From Planctomycetaceae bacterium (lineage in GTDB: Bacteria > Planctomycetota > Phycisphaerae > UBA1845 > UTPLA1): 64,000 nt of DNA. A program made the position numbers and the translations under genes. Positions 17,586 to 26,572 of this stretch are shown here, in pieces (the first letter of the stretch is position 1; every line of letters begins with the position of its first letter). The notes below the pieces were generated by a model. It ran no database searches. It saw nothing but the letters and a program-made list of their open reading frames with translations, and was not told the origin of the DNA. The stretch spans positions 248,001 to 312,000 of the forward strand of contig CP030884.1 of the NCBI GenBank assembly GCA_006969385.1, in the 5' to 3' direction.

Positions 17586-17909
17586 TTGGCCGAAGCGCAG
17601 AACCCTTTCTGTCCACAAAAATCGTGGAGCAGGAAGTCTGTATATTCGATCCGTCCGGTCGCCGGATCTGCAAACTCGTCGGCTTCTCACAACTTTCCTT
17701 CCCCCCGGCCACAAAAATTCCACCGCAACGCTGGAACCGAATCGGCTCCCCGGCGTTTCAATTTGAGACGGCCTGCTAGTGTTCAAAATTTGCGGTATGC
17801 GGCGACCTGGTGGCCCTCGCCGCCTCTGTGCATGCGCCGCCGGACCATTTGCGAACAACCAACGCCGACCGAATATTTACTGCAGACTCTGCCCGGGAGA
17901 AAAACACCC

Positions 17910-19562
17910 ATGACACTATCCCGCCGCGTTCGATGTGCGATTTATTGCTGTATGCTCATCACGCCATCCATCGGAACTGCCGAACCACCCACCGCCGAGC
18001 AGACCTTCATCGTTGTCCGCGGCGAAACGTATAACATGCTCCCGTATGATTATTTGCGCGAGCGCGGCATTCGCGTACCGGAGATTACCAACGAAAACAA
18101 CGCCGCCTTTCGTTACTTTGACGCCGTCAACGCTTACGTCGCGCCCGAGCCCGCGCCGGAGGATTGGGTCGATAAGGCCGCGCGCGGCGAATGGCCCGAC
18201 GATCCGGAAACAGAAGCACAGCTTATCGCCTACCTTGATGCCAATGCCGACGCCCTGTCCATCACCCGCGAGGCCACACAGATGGACGATTACTTCTTGC
18301 CGCTTTTCGGCAACGTCGGCGAACCGCTTTATAGCTTCCTGCTACCGTCACTCGGCACCCAGCGACAACTCGCCAAATTGCTCGCCGCCGACGCCCTGCG
18401 CCAGATTCGCGCGGGCGATTACCAACTTGGGATGGATCGTTTGTTAACCGCTCAACGCATGGGCAACCACTTGGGCCACGGTTCCACCATGATCGAAGGT
18501 CTCGTCGGTGTCGCCGTGAATGCGTTGGCGGCCGATCAACTCACGCAACTGGCGAATACGTACGACATACCGACAGATTTCTTAATGAATACGACGGCGG
18601 AGATGGATGCGATCGCCGCCAACCTGCCGTCGTTTGAAGACATGCTGCGCGCCGAGGAAGCCCTCACCGACGACATCGTGGATGATGTTCTTATCAATCC
18701 CAATGTCGATGCGAATATGCTCGGCGTTCCCGCCCCGCCGTCGTTGCTCAAGCCGGAAAACGGAACCGGCTGGCACAAACTGGTAAAGGAACTGCGTCGC
18801 GTGTATCTGCCCGATCGCGCGATCAAGCGACATGCCAAGAAGTACTACGAAAAGGTACGCGAAGGCACGCGCCCGAAGCGCGACGGCACGCCCGGCACCA
18901 TCCTGCAAGAAGATTTGCTGCTCGCCGACGTCCCCAGTTGGGACATGCTGACGATGGCGACGCTGCCGTCCTTCTCGCGCGCCCATGAAATCGTATTGAT
19001 GAGCAAGAGCAATTTCGAGCGCACCCGCGTGCGGCTGGCCGTGCGCGCCTACGAACAGGATCGCGGCCATCTGCCCCCGGATCTGCAAGCACTGACGCCG
19101 ACCTATCTGTCTCGTCTGCCCGCCGATCCGATGACGGGTTACGACTTTGAATATCAGCCCGCGACCGCCGAAGACGGCGTGCCCGTCGGTCTCACCAAAG
19201 TCACGCGCGAGAACGCCGAAGAACTCAAACGCAAGCGTCGCACGCCGGCCATCCTCACACCGCGCGCCTCGAAGTGGCGGCGCTTCGTCATGAGCTTTGC
19301 CGATCGCTACCAACTCGACGATCGCCAACGCGCCTCGGCCGATGGCATCTTGCGCGATATCGAAGCGCGCGCCGCCGCCTTTGAACGTACGCAAGGCGCG
19401 AAGATTCAACAACTCATCGACGAAGACGACCAGGCCGGCGCTAAGGCTGAGATGAAACCGCTCGACAAGCTATTTGACGAGTTGGATCGCCGTCTCCAAA
19501 AGTTGCCGACGCGCAAACAGCGCGCCGCCGTTAAACAACAAGCCGCCGAGGAAAGGGACTAG
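17910..19562 (+). CDS. Secreted protein of unknown function, first of a coupled pair
   Basis: About 550 residues from the ATG at 17910, chosen for its GGGAGA site and the signal peptide that follows (MTLSRRVRCAIYCCMLITPSIGTAEPP). The body is mostly helical (GSTMIEGLVGVAVNALAADQLTQLA) with a segment near residue 370-420 resembling pseudopilin-associated planctomycete proteins (YEQDRGHLPPDLQALTPTYLSRLPADPMTG). The C-terminal 90 residues form a charged helical region (SFADRYQLDDRQRASADGIL ... LFDELDRRLQKL) reminiscent of LTXXQ/Spy-type proteins. The 'LPPDL..L.P.YL..LP.DP..G' phrase is common in planctomycete exported proteins. I do not recognise a defined function. The next gene starts three bases after the stop. 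Confidence 0.75.
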   Translation: MTLSRRVRCAIYCCMLITPSIGTAEPPTAEQTFIVVRGETYNMLPYDYLRERGIRVPEITNENNAAFRYFDAVNAYVAPEPAPEDWVDKAARGEWPDDPETEAQLIAYLDANADALSITREATQMDDYFLPLFGNVGEPLYSFLLPSLGTQRQLAKLLAADALRQIRAGDYQLGMDRLLTAQRMGNHLGHGSTMIEGLVGVAVNALAADQLTQLANTYDIPTDFLMNTTAEMDAIAANLPSFEDMLRAEEALTDDIVDDVLINPNVDANMLGVPAPPSLLKPENGTGWHKLVKELRRVYLPDRAIKRHAKKYYEKVREGTRPKRDGTPGTILQEDLLLADVPSWDMLTMATLPSFSRAHEIVLMSKSNFERTRVRLAVRAYEQDRGHLPPDLQALTPTYLSRLPADPMTGYDFEYQPATAEDGVPVGLTKVTRENAEELKRKRRTPAILTPRASKWRRFVMSFADRYQLDDRQRASADGILRDIEARAAAFERTQGAKIQQLIDEDDQAGAKAEMKPLDKLFDELDRRLQKLPTRKQRAAVKQQAAEERD

Positions 19563-19565
19563 AAC

Positions 19566-21683
19566 ATGCTTGCCACTGCCACCGCCCTGTTCCTAACGCT
19601 GGGCTGCCTCCTCGCGCCCGACGAAACGCCGCGCTCCGCCGCATCGCGCGCCGATTTGCTCGCCATGATGCCGCGTGATACGGCCGTCGCCGTGGCCGTA
19701 AACTTCCGCGCCGAGATTGTCAGCGAAGCGCTGATTCGTAAGATTGCTGCTTTTGCCGCGCCGCAGAATGATGCCCCCGACCTGCACGTCGACTTACTGG
19801 CGTCGATCCCCGGTGAGATGGCCTTCGGCTTTGTTCCCAAAAAACGACGGGACCGCGACAACGACCGTGATGGCGATGGCGATATCGATGTCGTCGTCGT
19901 GATGGACCTGTCGAAACCCGGCTTCGATTTACACGATTGGTTATCGAAGAAGCTGTTGCCTCTGATTGGTGCTACCAATCCACACAACGATAAAGCCCGT
20001 GCGCGCATCGCGGGCGAGTTGCCAACCTTTACCATTGAAATACCCGGCGCAGACAAGCCCGCTTTGTACATCGCCGTGCGCGGCAAAATCGCCGTCGCAT
20101 CCAACGATAGCAGGCTCGTGCGCGCGGCGCACATGCAGAAAAACGATCCGCGCGAATCGCTCGTCTCCGCCCCCGGTGTGCGCCGCGTGGCCCGCGAACT
20201 TCCCAAGCATGCGGCGGCGTGGGTGCTGTTTCAACCCGAGCCGTTCATTGCCGCTCAACCCAAGCCCAAACCGCGCAGCCGAGACGAACTGCTGATGCAA
20301 ATTCTCAACCCCGAAGACTTGCACGCGGCAGCGGCCTATCTCGATATCAGCGGCAACGCCATCGAGCTCGGCGCGTTGGCCATGCTCAATGAAGAATGCA
20401 AAGGCTTAGCGCGCATCTTGAGTGGGAGCAACTCCGAGTCGGCCTTGCAACCAAAACTATCGACGGCCTTCCCCGTAACGGCGCGCATAGGCTGCGAAAA
20501 CCTCTCTGAATTACCCACGTTGCTCTACCAGATCACCGACCGATTCGACGAGACCATTGGCGTGGAGTATCGCGAAGACTTGGCCGCATTCAACAAAACC
20601 ACTGGCGTCGACCTCAATGCCAATCTGCTGAGCCAAATCCACGACGAATTTGTCTTGGTCGTGCGCCCCGACTTCTCGCAACAACCGCCTGTGGCATGGG
20701 CGTTGGTCACCACCGTCAAAGACCCCACTGTCTTCGCAAGCGCCGCCGAAAAACTCACCGCCCACTTCGGATTGACGTTCGACACGCGCGAGCAAGCCGG
20801 CCTGCAAATCCACACCGCCACCGGCATGACGCCCGTGGCGTGGACGCTTGCCGGAAAGCATCTTGTAATTGCCATCGACGCCAAGACCGTGCGCGATACT
20901 GCTAAGGTACTTCTGAAAAGCGCCGGATCGGCGAGTGCCAGTCGTGGCCTCACGCGCCTCGACCGTTCCAATCAGTTTTATCTCAACGTTGATCTGCCGC
21001 TGCTGGCCCAACAAGCCCCGATGCTACCCATGCTTGCGGGTGCGCAGTTCGGCCCACTCGTCAAGGATGGCTCACTCGCGGCAGCCCTCACCCGTGATGG
21101 TCAATTTAGCCGCTTTCGTTTGCGTTGGGACTTGGGTAAGGGGCGACCGTCGCAAGATGGAGGTGAATCCGGCATCGGTGGTGAAGAAGTGCTCGCCTTC
21201 GTCGCCGACCAAGCGATCGATGCCTTAACATCGGCACGCCATGAGGCCCAACGCGTCGTTGGCATGTCCAACATGCGTGCCATCACGCAAGGACTTTACA
21301 TTTACGCGGAAGCACACGGCGGACAATTCCCCGATTCGCTGGCGGAATTAGTAAAATCCAACAATCTCACGCTGGAACAATTAAAGAATCCCTATACCAA
21401 CGAAGGGCCGACCGACCTAGCCGACTTGGAAGATAAGAGCCATCTCGTTTATCGACCCGGACTCACGAATCAATCCGCTCCCAACGAAATCGTCTTCGCC
21501 GAACGCTTTTCGACGGCCAACAACCGCGGTCAAGCGATGGCCAGCTTCGCATTCGTTGATGGTCATGTGGAATCACTGGAGGAACCGCTCGCATCACTAA
21601 TCATCAACATGATCGAAAGCGGCGCACCCTCCGTGACGGTGGACGCAGCCCGCGCGGCGTTGGCCAATGGTGGAACGGAGTAA
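19566..21683 (+). CDS. Exported DUF3352-like protein with 'FVDGHV' C-terminus
   Basis: 705 residues with a short hydrophobic export signal (MLATATALFLTLGCLLAP). The middle has repeated blocks of the type LPKHAAAWVLFQPEPF and FVLVVRPDFSQQPPVAWALVTTVKDP...AAEKLTAHFGLTFDTRE, similar to DUF3352-type proteins, which assess large exported assemblies but lack a proven function. The last 170 residues switch to a planctomycete pseudopilin-like ending: NMRAITQGLYIYAEAHGGQFPDSLAELV and later MASFAFVDGHVESL. Three bases from the previous stop, so the two are translated together. Role unknown. Confidence 0.75.
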   Translation: MLATATALFLTLGCLLAPDETPRSAASRADLLAMMPRDTAVAVAVNFRAEIVSEALIRKIAAFAAPQNDAPDLHVDLLASIPGEMAFGFVPKKRRDRDNDRDGDGDIDVVVVMDLSKPGFDLHDWLSKKLLPLIGATNPHNDKARARIAGELPTFTIEIPGADKPALYIAVRGKIAVASNDSRLVRAAHMQKNDPRESLVSAPGVRRVARELPKHAAAWVLFQPEPFIAAQPKPKPRSRDELLMQILNPEDLHAAAAYLDISGNAIELGALAMLNEECKGLARILSGSNSESALQPKLSTAFPVTARIGCENLSELPTLLYQITDRFDETIGVEYREDLAAFNKTTGVDLNANLLSQIHDEFVLVVRPDFSQQPPVAWALVTTVKDPTVFASAAEKLTAHFGLTFDTREQAGLQIHTATGMTPVAWTLAGKHLVIAIDAKTVRDTAKVLLKSAGSASASRGLTRLDRSNQFYLNVDLPLLAQQAPMLPMLAGAQFGPLVKDGSLAAALTRDGQFSRFRLRWDLGKGRPSQDGGESGIGGEEVLAFVADQAIDALTSARHEAQRVVGMSNMRAITQGLYIYAEAHGGQFPDSLAELVKSNNLTLEQLKNPYTNEGPTDLADLEDKSHLVYRPGLTNQSAPNEIVFAERFSTANNRGQAMASFAFVDGHVESLEEPLASLIINMIESGAPSVTVDAARAALANGGTE

Positions 21684-21692
21684 CGCATTCAG

Positions 21693-22868
21693 CTACCGTC
21701 GGCGCGTCACCATAAAGCCCGTGAGCGCCATCAACTGAAACACCATCGCCGACAGCAGTGAATACAACCCCGTCTCACCTTGCTCGTTCACGACCGAATA
21801 AAGGCCATACGCCAACGCGAACAAGGCAAACGCCTGCGCGATGGCCCCCGCCAACTGCGCGAACGAAAAATCCTGAAACTGCCGATCGCGCCGAATCAAC
21901 CTGAGTTCGTCGAGGATCTCGTGTAGTACATCGAATGCGCTGCCATCATTCGACGACGCCGGCACGCGCTTCTCTGTCGCGCCCGTCGGCTCCGCCTTGG
22001 CGGTCTCGGTCTTCTTATCCTGGCTTTCGGTGCGCGGGGCTGCGTCGGGCCGCGTGGCTTCCGTTGGCTTCATGGTCATTTCCGGTTTGGGTTGCGGGGG
22101 CTCGGGTTTGGGGGCTTCAATCTGCCGCTCAACCGGCGGCGGTTTCGGTGCTTCAATCGGTTTACTTGGCGGAGGCGGCTGCGGCGCCGTCGTGGCGCGA
22201 CTACTGCTGTCCTCTATCGGTCGTCGCGTGCTCGCCATTTCGCGCTGGCGCGATTCGGCCTCGCGCTGGCGTGCCCGCGACACGATTGCGCGCATTTCGG
22301 CCAAACGTTGCGATTCGCGCAAGATCAAATCGGCCGCCCGTGCGAAATCGGGTACCAAATGATCCGGTCGCGCCGCGTCGCCGTCCGCCCCGCTGCCGAT
22401 CATGATCGTGCGGCAGCCTGCGGCGCGACCCGCCTCCACATCGCTGGCCTTATCACCGACCATCCACGATTGATCGAGATCGAGATGCAAATCCGCCGCC
22501 GCCTTGAGCAACATGCCGGGGCGCGGCTTGCGCAGCTCGCTATCCATGCGGTATTCCTCGACCTTGGCATCGCGCCCGTCGAGATAAGGGCAATAGTAGA
22601 TCGCATCGACGGCCGACCCGCGCTCGGCCAGCTGCTCTTGCAGGGCTTCATGCACCGACCGCAGCTCTTCCTCGGTCAAAAATCCGCGCGCAATGCCTGA
22701 CTGATTGGTAACGATGACCACGGCGAAACCGTCATCGCGCAGCTTACGCAGCGCCGCCGGCACGCCGGGGATGATGTGAATCTGGGCGGGGTCGCGCATA
22801 TAGCCCGAGTCTTTGATCAGCGTGTCGTCGCGATCGACGAAGACGGCGGGTTGTTTGGTTACTGCCAC
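21693..22868 (-). CDS. GmhB-like HAD phosphatase fused to a Pro/Lys linker and membrane tail
   Basis: 391 residues starting at a GTG. Residues 1-190 are an HAD-IIIA phosphatase like heptose-1,7-bisphosphate phosphatase or histidinol phosphatase: VFVDRDDTLIKDSGYM (motif I; the usual DRDGT is DRDDT), IVTNQSGIARG (motif II), RKPRPGML (motif III) and WMVGDKASDVEAG (motif IV). The zinc-loop cysteines usual in GmhB are mostly missing (one Cys, YYCPY). Residues 230-310 are a Pro/Lys/Glu-rich linker, and the last 75 hold two transmembrane helices (AQAFALFALAYGLYSVV and LLSAMVFQLMALTGFMV). Membrane anchoring of this enzyme is unusual. An ADP-heptose pathway role fits the heptosyltransferase in this window but is not proved. 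Confidence 0.82.
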   Translation of the reverse strand: MAVTKQPAVFVDRDDTLIKDSGYMRDPAQIHIIPGVPAALRKLRDDGFAVVIVTNQSGIARGFLTEEELRSVHEALQEQLAERGSAVDAIYYCPYLDGRDAKVEEYRMDSELRKPRPGMLLKAAADLHLDLDQSWMVGDKASDVEAGRAAGCRTIMIGSGADGDAARPDHLVPDFARAADLILRESQRLAEMRAIVSRARQREAESRQREMASTRRPIEDSSSRATTAPQPPPPSKPIEAPKPPPVERQIEAPKPEPPQPKPEMTMKPTEATRPDAAPRTESQDKKTETAKAEPTGATEKRVPASSNDGSAFDVLHEILDELRLIRRDRQFQDFSFAQLAGAIAQAFALFALAYGLYSVVNEQGETGLYSLLSAMVFQLMALTGFMVTRRR

Positions 22869-23090
22869 CGGTATGCGAACCCTGACTGGCCCCGAGGTAT
22901 CAACGGGTGCCGCCTACCTGCGGCACGCCCATGGGAAATACATTACGACATGCGGCATCGATTGCAACTATCGCCGCCGCAATTGGTTACGCTGGTCAGT
23001 TATAACCGCACGGCTTAGGATCGACTCGTTACATGTTTCACAGATGAAGAAGATAGCGAGATAACGCTGAGCCAAATGCACTAACCCCGC

Positions 23091-24323
23091 ATGCCCGAGA
23101 TCAAAGCAGACATCGTGATCGTCGGTGCCGGCATCGCCGGACTGTGGACCTTCGCCGAATTACGCCAACGCGGCTACGACGTGCTGCTGCTGGCATCCGG
23201 CGGCGTGGGCGGCACCCAAACGCTTGCCGCCCAAGGCATCATTCACTCGGGCCTGAAATACGCCCTCACCGGCAAAGTCAACAAACTCGCCCACTCCATC
23301 AGCGCCATGCCCGATGTTTGGCTCGACAGCTTGCGCGGCGAAGGACCCGTCGATCTGACTGCCGCGCGCATGGCGGCCGATTCGCAACAACTGCTCATCC
23401 CCGGCGGTCTCGTCGGCAGCATGGTCAGCGGCCTCACCAAGCGCATGTTGGGTCGCGATGTGTTCGAAATCTCGCGTGGTGACTGGCCTGTCGGCCTAAC
23501 CGATACCGGCTTTAACGGCACCGCCATTCACATGAGCGAGCCGGTGCTCGACATCCCCAGTGTGGTGCGCGCCTTAGCCGGCGCCGCCCCCGATGCGGTG
23601 CGCAGCGTTGAAACGGGTAACCCATCAACAGCGATTGGCCCACCAGTATCGCTTTTAGATACTACGCAACTCGACCGCGGCATCCTCGGCACACCTGCTG
23701 CCACTATTAACGCGTCGTGTTTCATATTCACCAGCGCCGAAGGCAATCACCCGCTCGCGCGCGCGGCGAAACAAGAGGGACAGCTAAAGACACAACATCG
23801 ACCGCTGCTGATGGGCTTTCTCAAGCCCGCGCCGTTCGATTTGTTCGTGCATCTCGTCGGTACTTCCGAAAAACCCATCGCCACCATCACGACGCACACG
23901 ATGCAAACCGGTGAACGTGTTTGGTATTTAGGTGGCCAAGTCGCCGAGCGCGAAAAAGATGCCGACCCCGCACTGGTATTAAGTGCAATTCGCAAAGCAT
24001 CCGCGAAATACTTACCCGATATCAATCTCGCCGACTTTGAATTCGCCGTCTATCCCGTCGATCGCGTGGAGGGCAAATCCGAATCGAAGGGCTGGATGCC
24101 CGATACGCCGACCATCCACGACGCGGGCAACGCGTTGTATTGCTGGCCTACGAAGCTCACCTTTGCACCGTTGCTGTCGCGCATGCTATTGCCAAAGCTG
24201 GAGGAAAAAGGCGTTCGCCCCAGCAACACGCAAAACGATTATTCCGCCTTGCCAGCTGCCGACTTCGCACTCCCACCCTGGGACACCGTCACATGGCAGC
24301 GCGCGGGTGAATTTCCAAGCTAG
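23091..24323 (+). CDS. FAD-dependent oxidoreductase (DAO family)
   Basis: 410 residues. Starts with the FAD-binding Rossmann motif DIVIVGAGIAGLWTFAELRQRGYDVLLL, then GGTQTLAAQGIIHSGLKYALTG, which resembles the GS-H.G.IH region of D-amino-acid or glycerol-3-phosphate dehydrogenase-type flavoproteins. The substrate cannot be named. It stands apart from its neighbours (222 bases behind, 469 ahead) and has no ribosome site visible within 15 bases of the ATG, only CCCCGC. Confidence 0.85.
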   Translation: MPEIKADIVIVGAGIAGLWTFAELRQRGYDVLLLASGGVGGTQTLAAQGIIHSGLKYALTGKVNKLAHSISAMPDVWLDSLRGEGPVDLTAARMAADSQQLLIPGGLVGSMVSGLTKRMLGRDVFEISRGDWPVGLTDTGFNGTAIHMSEPVLDIPSVVRALAGAAPDAVRSVETGNPSTAIGPPVSLLDTTQLDRGILGTPAATINASCFIFTSAEGNHPLARAAKQEGQLKTQHRPLLMGFLKPAPFDLFVHLVGTSEKPIATITTHTMQTGERVWYLGGQVAEREKDADPALVLSAIRKASAKYLPDINLADFEFAVYPVDRVEGKSESKGWMPDTPTIHDAGNALYCWPTKLTFAPLLSRMLLPKLEEKGVRPSNTQNDYSALPAADFALPPWDTVTWQRAGEFPS

Positions 24324-24792
24324 CTCAAAATCGCCGGCACCCTCAACACGAACCACCGTTGACCTCTCGCGTTACAAGTTAACCATCGTCGTACGCCATC
24401 CGTCAGAGCCGCGCCCGTCAGGAAGCGGTCAAGCATCGAGCGCTCGGGCAACTCGACGTATCGAGTTAATACAATAACTAAAAATCTCTTTTCCCATGAA
24501 TGCAGATGTTGAAACAACGAAGATTGCTTCGTCGCAAACAAATTTAGCGTTCCGCAAGATCTGGCACGCACCGCTCCCTCACGGTCGCGGCTCTAATTTC
24601 AATCCGTTCATAAACCGGTACGGCATTGCAACAAGAGAGATGTGCATTACTAAAGACGCCTGATACTCATACTGACCCGTTGGAGAGTAGAAAACCCAGC
24701 GTGCGGGTTGAAGCAACCCACCAGCCTTGGTGTTTTGAGGCATCTCATTCAAATCCCAACACGATTCACCCACGCCCGTTAGAATCTACAGC
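24324..24792. other. Gene-free region of 469 bases
   Basis: No credible coding sequence. A TCAGAGCCGCG unit near 24406 resembles the direct repeats at 16036-16094. The promoter of the next gene is at the right end. Nothing else stands out. Confidence 0.6.
24780..24785 (+). promoter_or_regulatory. -10-like hexamer TAGAAT of the aldo/keto reductase gene
   Basis: Ends seven bases before the ATG at 24793, which lacks a ribosome site; a leaderless transcript is likely. Confidence 0.4.
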
Positions 24793-25575
24793 ATGCAACG
24801 CCGCCGACTTGGCCAAACCGATCTTTTTGTCTCGCCGCTGGGCCTCGGCACCGTCAAATTCGGTCGCAATCAAGGCGTGAAGTATCCCACCGGCTTTGAC
24901 TTACCCACCGAAGCCGAACTTGCAGACCTCCTCGCCCTCGGGCGCGACCTCGGCATTAACCTGCTAGATACGGCACCCGCCTATGGCCTCAGCGAAGAGC
25001 GCCTCGGTCGTTTATTGCAAGGCCAGCGCGACGACTGGGTGATCGTCGGAAAAGCTGGCGAAGAGTTCATCGACGGTCAATCGCATTACGACTTCTCTCC
25101 CGCCCATATTCAATCCAGCCTCGAACGCAGCTTACTACGCTTGCAAACCGACCATCTCGACGTGTTGATGATTCACTCTGACGGTAACGACCTCGCGAAT
25201 CTCTCCGACGACGTCATCGCCACGTTGCACGAACTGCGCGCCCGCGGCCTTACCCGCGCGATCGGTGCGTCGACCAAGACCGTCGAAGGCGGCTTGCGTG
25301 CCGTCGCCGCGCTCGACGTGGTAATGGCCACCTACCACCCGGCTTACACCGACGAACGACCGGTCCTCGACGCCGCCGCCCAAGCGGGCAAAGGGGTACT
25401 GTTAAAGAAAGTCCTCGCCAGCGGTCACGTAAACACCATCGCTGATGACGACCCAGTCCGCGCATCGTTTCAATTTGCGTTCGATCATCCCGGCACCACG
25501 GCGGCGATCGTCGGAACGATCAATCCGGAACATTTGAAGGCGAATGTCGCGGCGATAAACTCGGTGCTTCAGTAA
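24793..25575 (+). CDS. Aldo/keto reductase
   Basis: 260 residues, an NADPH-dependent carbonyl reductase with the usual barrel. The catalytic tetrad is visible: Asp and Tyr in LLDTAPAYGLSEERLG, Lys in VIVGKAGEEF, His in LDVLMIHSDG. The N-terminus RRRLGQTDLFVSPLGLGTVKFG and AAIVGTINPEHL near the end are typical. It is shorter than average (usually 280-330). Substrate unknown. No ribosome site before the ATG, but a TAGAAT seven bases upstream. Confidence 0.92.
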   Translation: MQRRRLGQTDLFVSPLGLGTVKFGRNQGVKYPTGFDLPTEAELADLLALGRDLGINLLDTAPAYGLSEERLGRLLQGQRDDWVIVGKAGEEFIDGQSHYDFSPAHIQSSLERSLLRLQTDHLDVLMIHSDGNDLANLSDDVIATLHELRARGLTRAIGASTKTVEGGLRAVAALDVVMATYHPAYTDERPVLDAAAQAGKGVLLKKVLASGHVNTIADDDPVRASFQFAFDHPGTTAAIVGTINPEHLKANVAAINSVLQ

Positions 25576-25644
25576 CGTTGCTCAATCGCTGAAATTCATA
25601 TTGAATCGCGCGCGAAGCCAAACGTCGCTATATGGGAGTTTCGA

Positions 25645-26547
25645 TTGCCCCTTTCCGCACCCGAAATGGTTTACGTGATCTTCGTCGTCGGCGGCGGCCT
25701 TTATGCCTTGCTGCGCGTGACGTACTACCTACGTTCCTCCGAACGGGCCCGCATCCGTCGCATCGAACAGCGCGAACGCTTCGAGTCAGTCAACACGGCC
25801 ACGCCAGTTGAAAACCCCACCACCATCGCGCGCGAGCGTGGTGTCGAAAGCGTCGAGAGCCATTTCTCCGTCTTGCGCCGACTGCTTATCCCAGTCATCG
25901 CGGTGACCACGATCGTCATGGCGGGCATTCCGTTTATTGCGGGTACGTCGGCGTCGTCCGCGTCCATCGTCGCCGCTGTCGTCGCAGTCGTAGCCGGTGT
26001 CGCGCTGCGGCCGTTCCTCGAAAACGCCATCGCGGGGCTCGTTATATCATCGTCGGGTTTGGTGCGCATCGGCGATACCGTGCGCGTTGATGATCTGTAC
26101 GGCACCGTCGAAGACATTACGGCAACGCACACGACCGTGAAGATCTGGGATTGGCGGCGCTATCTGGTGCCTAACAGCCGTATGCTCGAATCGAGTTTCT
26201 TTAACTACTCGCTCTTCGATACCTATCAATGGGCCTACGTCGAGTTCTTCGTCGCACCCGAGGCCGATCTCGACGCCGTCTGCGAATTGGCCGTCGAAAT
26301 CCCCAAACGCAGCCCCCACTTTTCCGGGCGCGAAAACCCGCGCTGCTGGATTATTTCAATCGAGAAGGACGCCGTTTGCTGCTGGCTGGCCGCCTGGGCC
26401 GACAGCCCCGCTGGTGCTTGGGCGCTGACCGACGACATTCGACGCAACCTACTGCGAGAACTGCGCCAACGCGGCATCCCGTTATCGATGCAACGCCATC
26501 GCTGGACGGCGGATGGACCGCCGACGCCGGGAAATCCGGAATCTTGA
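25645..26547 (+). CDS. MscS-family mechanosensitive channel
   Basis: 300 residues starting at a TTG that has GGGAG seven bases upstream; the in-frame ATG at 25666 lacks such a site. Two to three transmembrane segments precede the MscS pore-lining helix region (VVAVVAGVALRPFLENAIAGLVI) and the beta domain (VRIGDTVRVDDLYGTVEDITATHTTVKIWDWRRYLVPNSRMLES). The channel releases solutes on sudden osmotic downshift. A single gene, converging with the SLC13 transporter 25 bases away. Confidence 0.9.
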   Translation: MPLSAPEMVYVIFVVGGGLYALLRVTYYLRSSERARIRRIEQRERFESVNTATPVENPTTIARERGVESVESHFSVLRRLLIPVIAVTTIVMAGIPFIAGTSASSASIVAAVVAVVAGVALRPFLENAIAGLVISSSGLVRIGDTVRVDDLYGTVEDITATHTTVKIWDWRRYLVPNSRMLESSFFNYSLFDTYQWAYVEFFVAPEADLDAVCELAVEIPKRSPHFSGRENPRCWIISIEKDAVCCWLAAWADSPAGAWALTDDIRRNLLRELRQRGIPLSMQRHRWTADGPPTPGNPES

Positions 26548-26572
26548 CTAACCAGCTGTAGCGGTCGCTAAT

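Larger units (their letters stand above)
17347..17909. other. Gene-free region with two kinds of repeat
   Basis: Contains the second 105-bp repeat (17422-17526) and a CCCTCTCCC-type hairpin (17549-17585). An open frame continues upstream of the next gene to 17577 but starts in the repeat and lacks a ribosome site. Confidence 0.65.

Noticed and set aside
22907..22926. GTGCCGC/GCGGCAC hairpin upstream of the GmhB-like gene
   Set aside because: Seven-base stem with no T run or partner repeat; too common to call a regulatory element.
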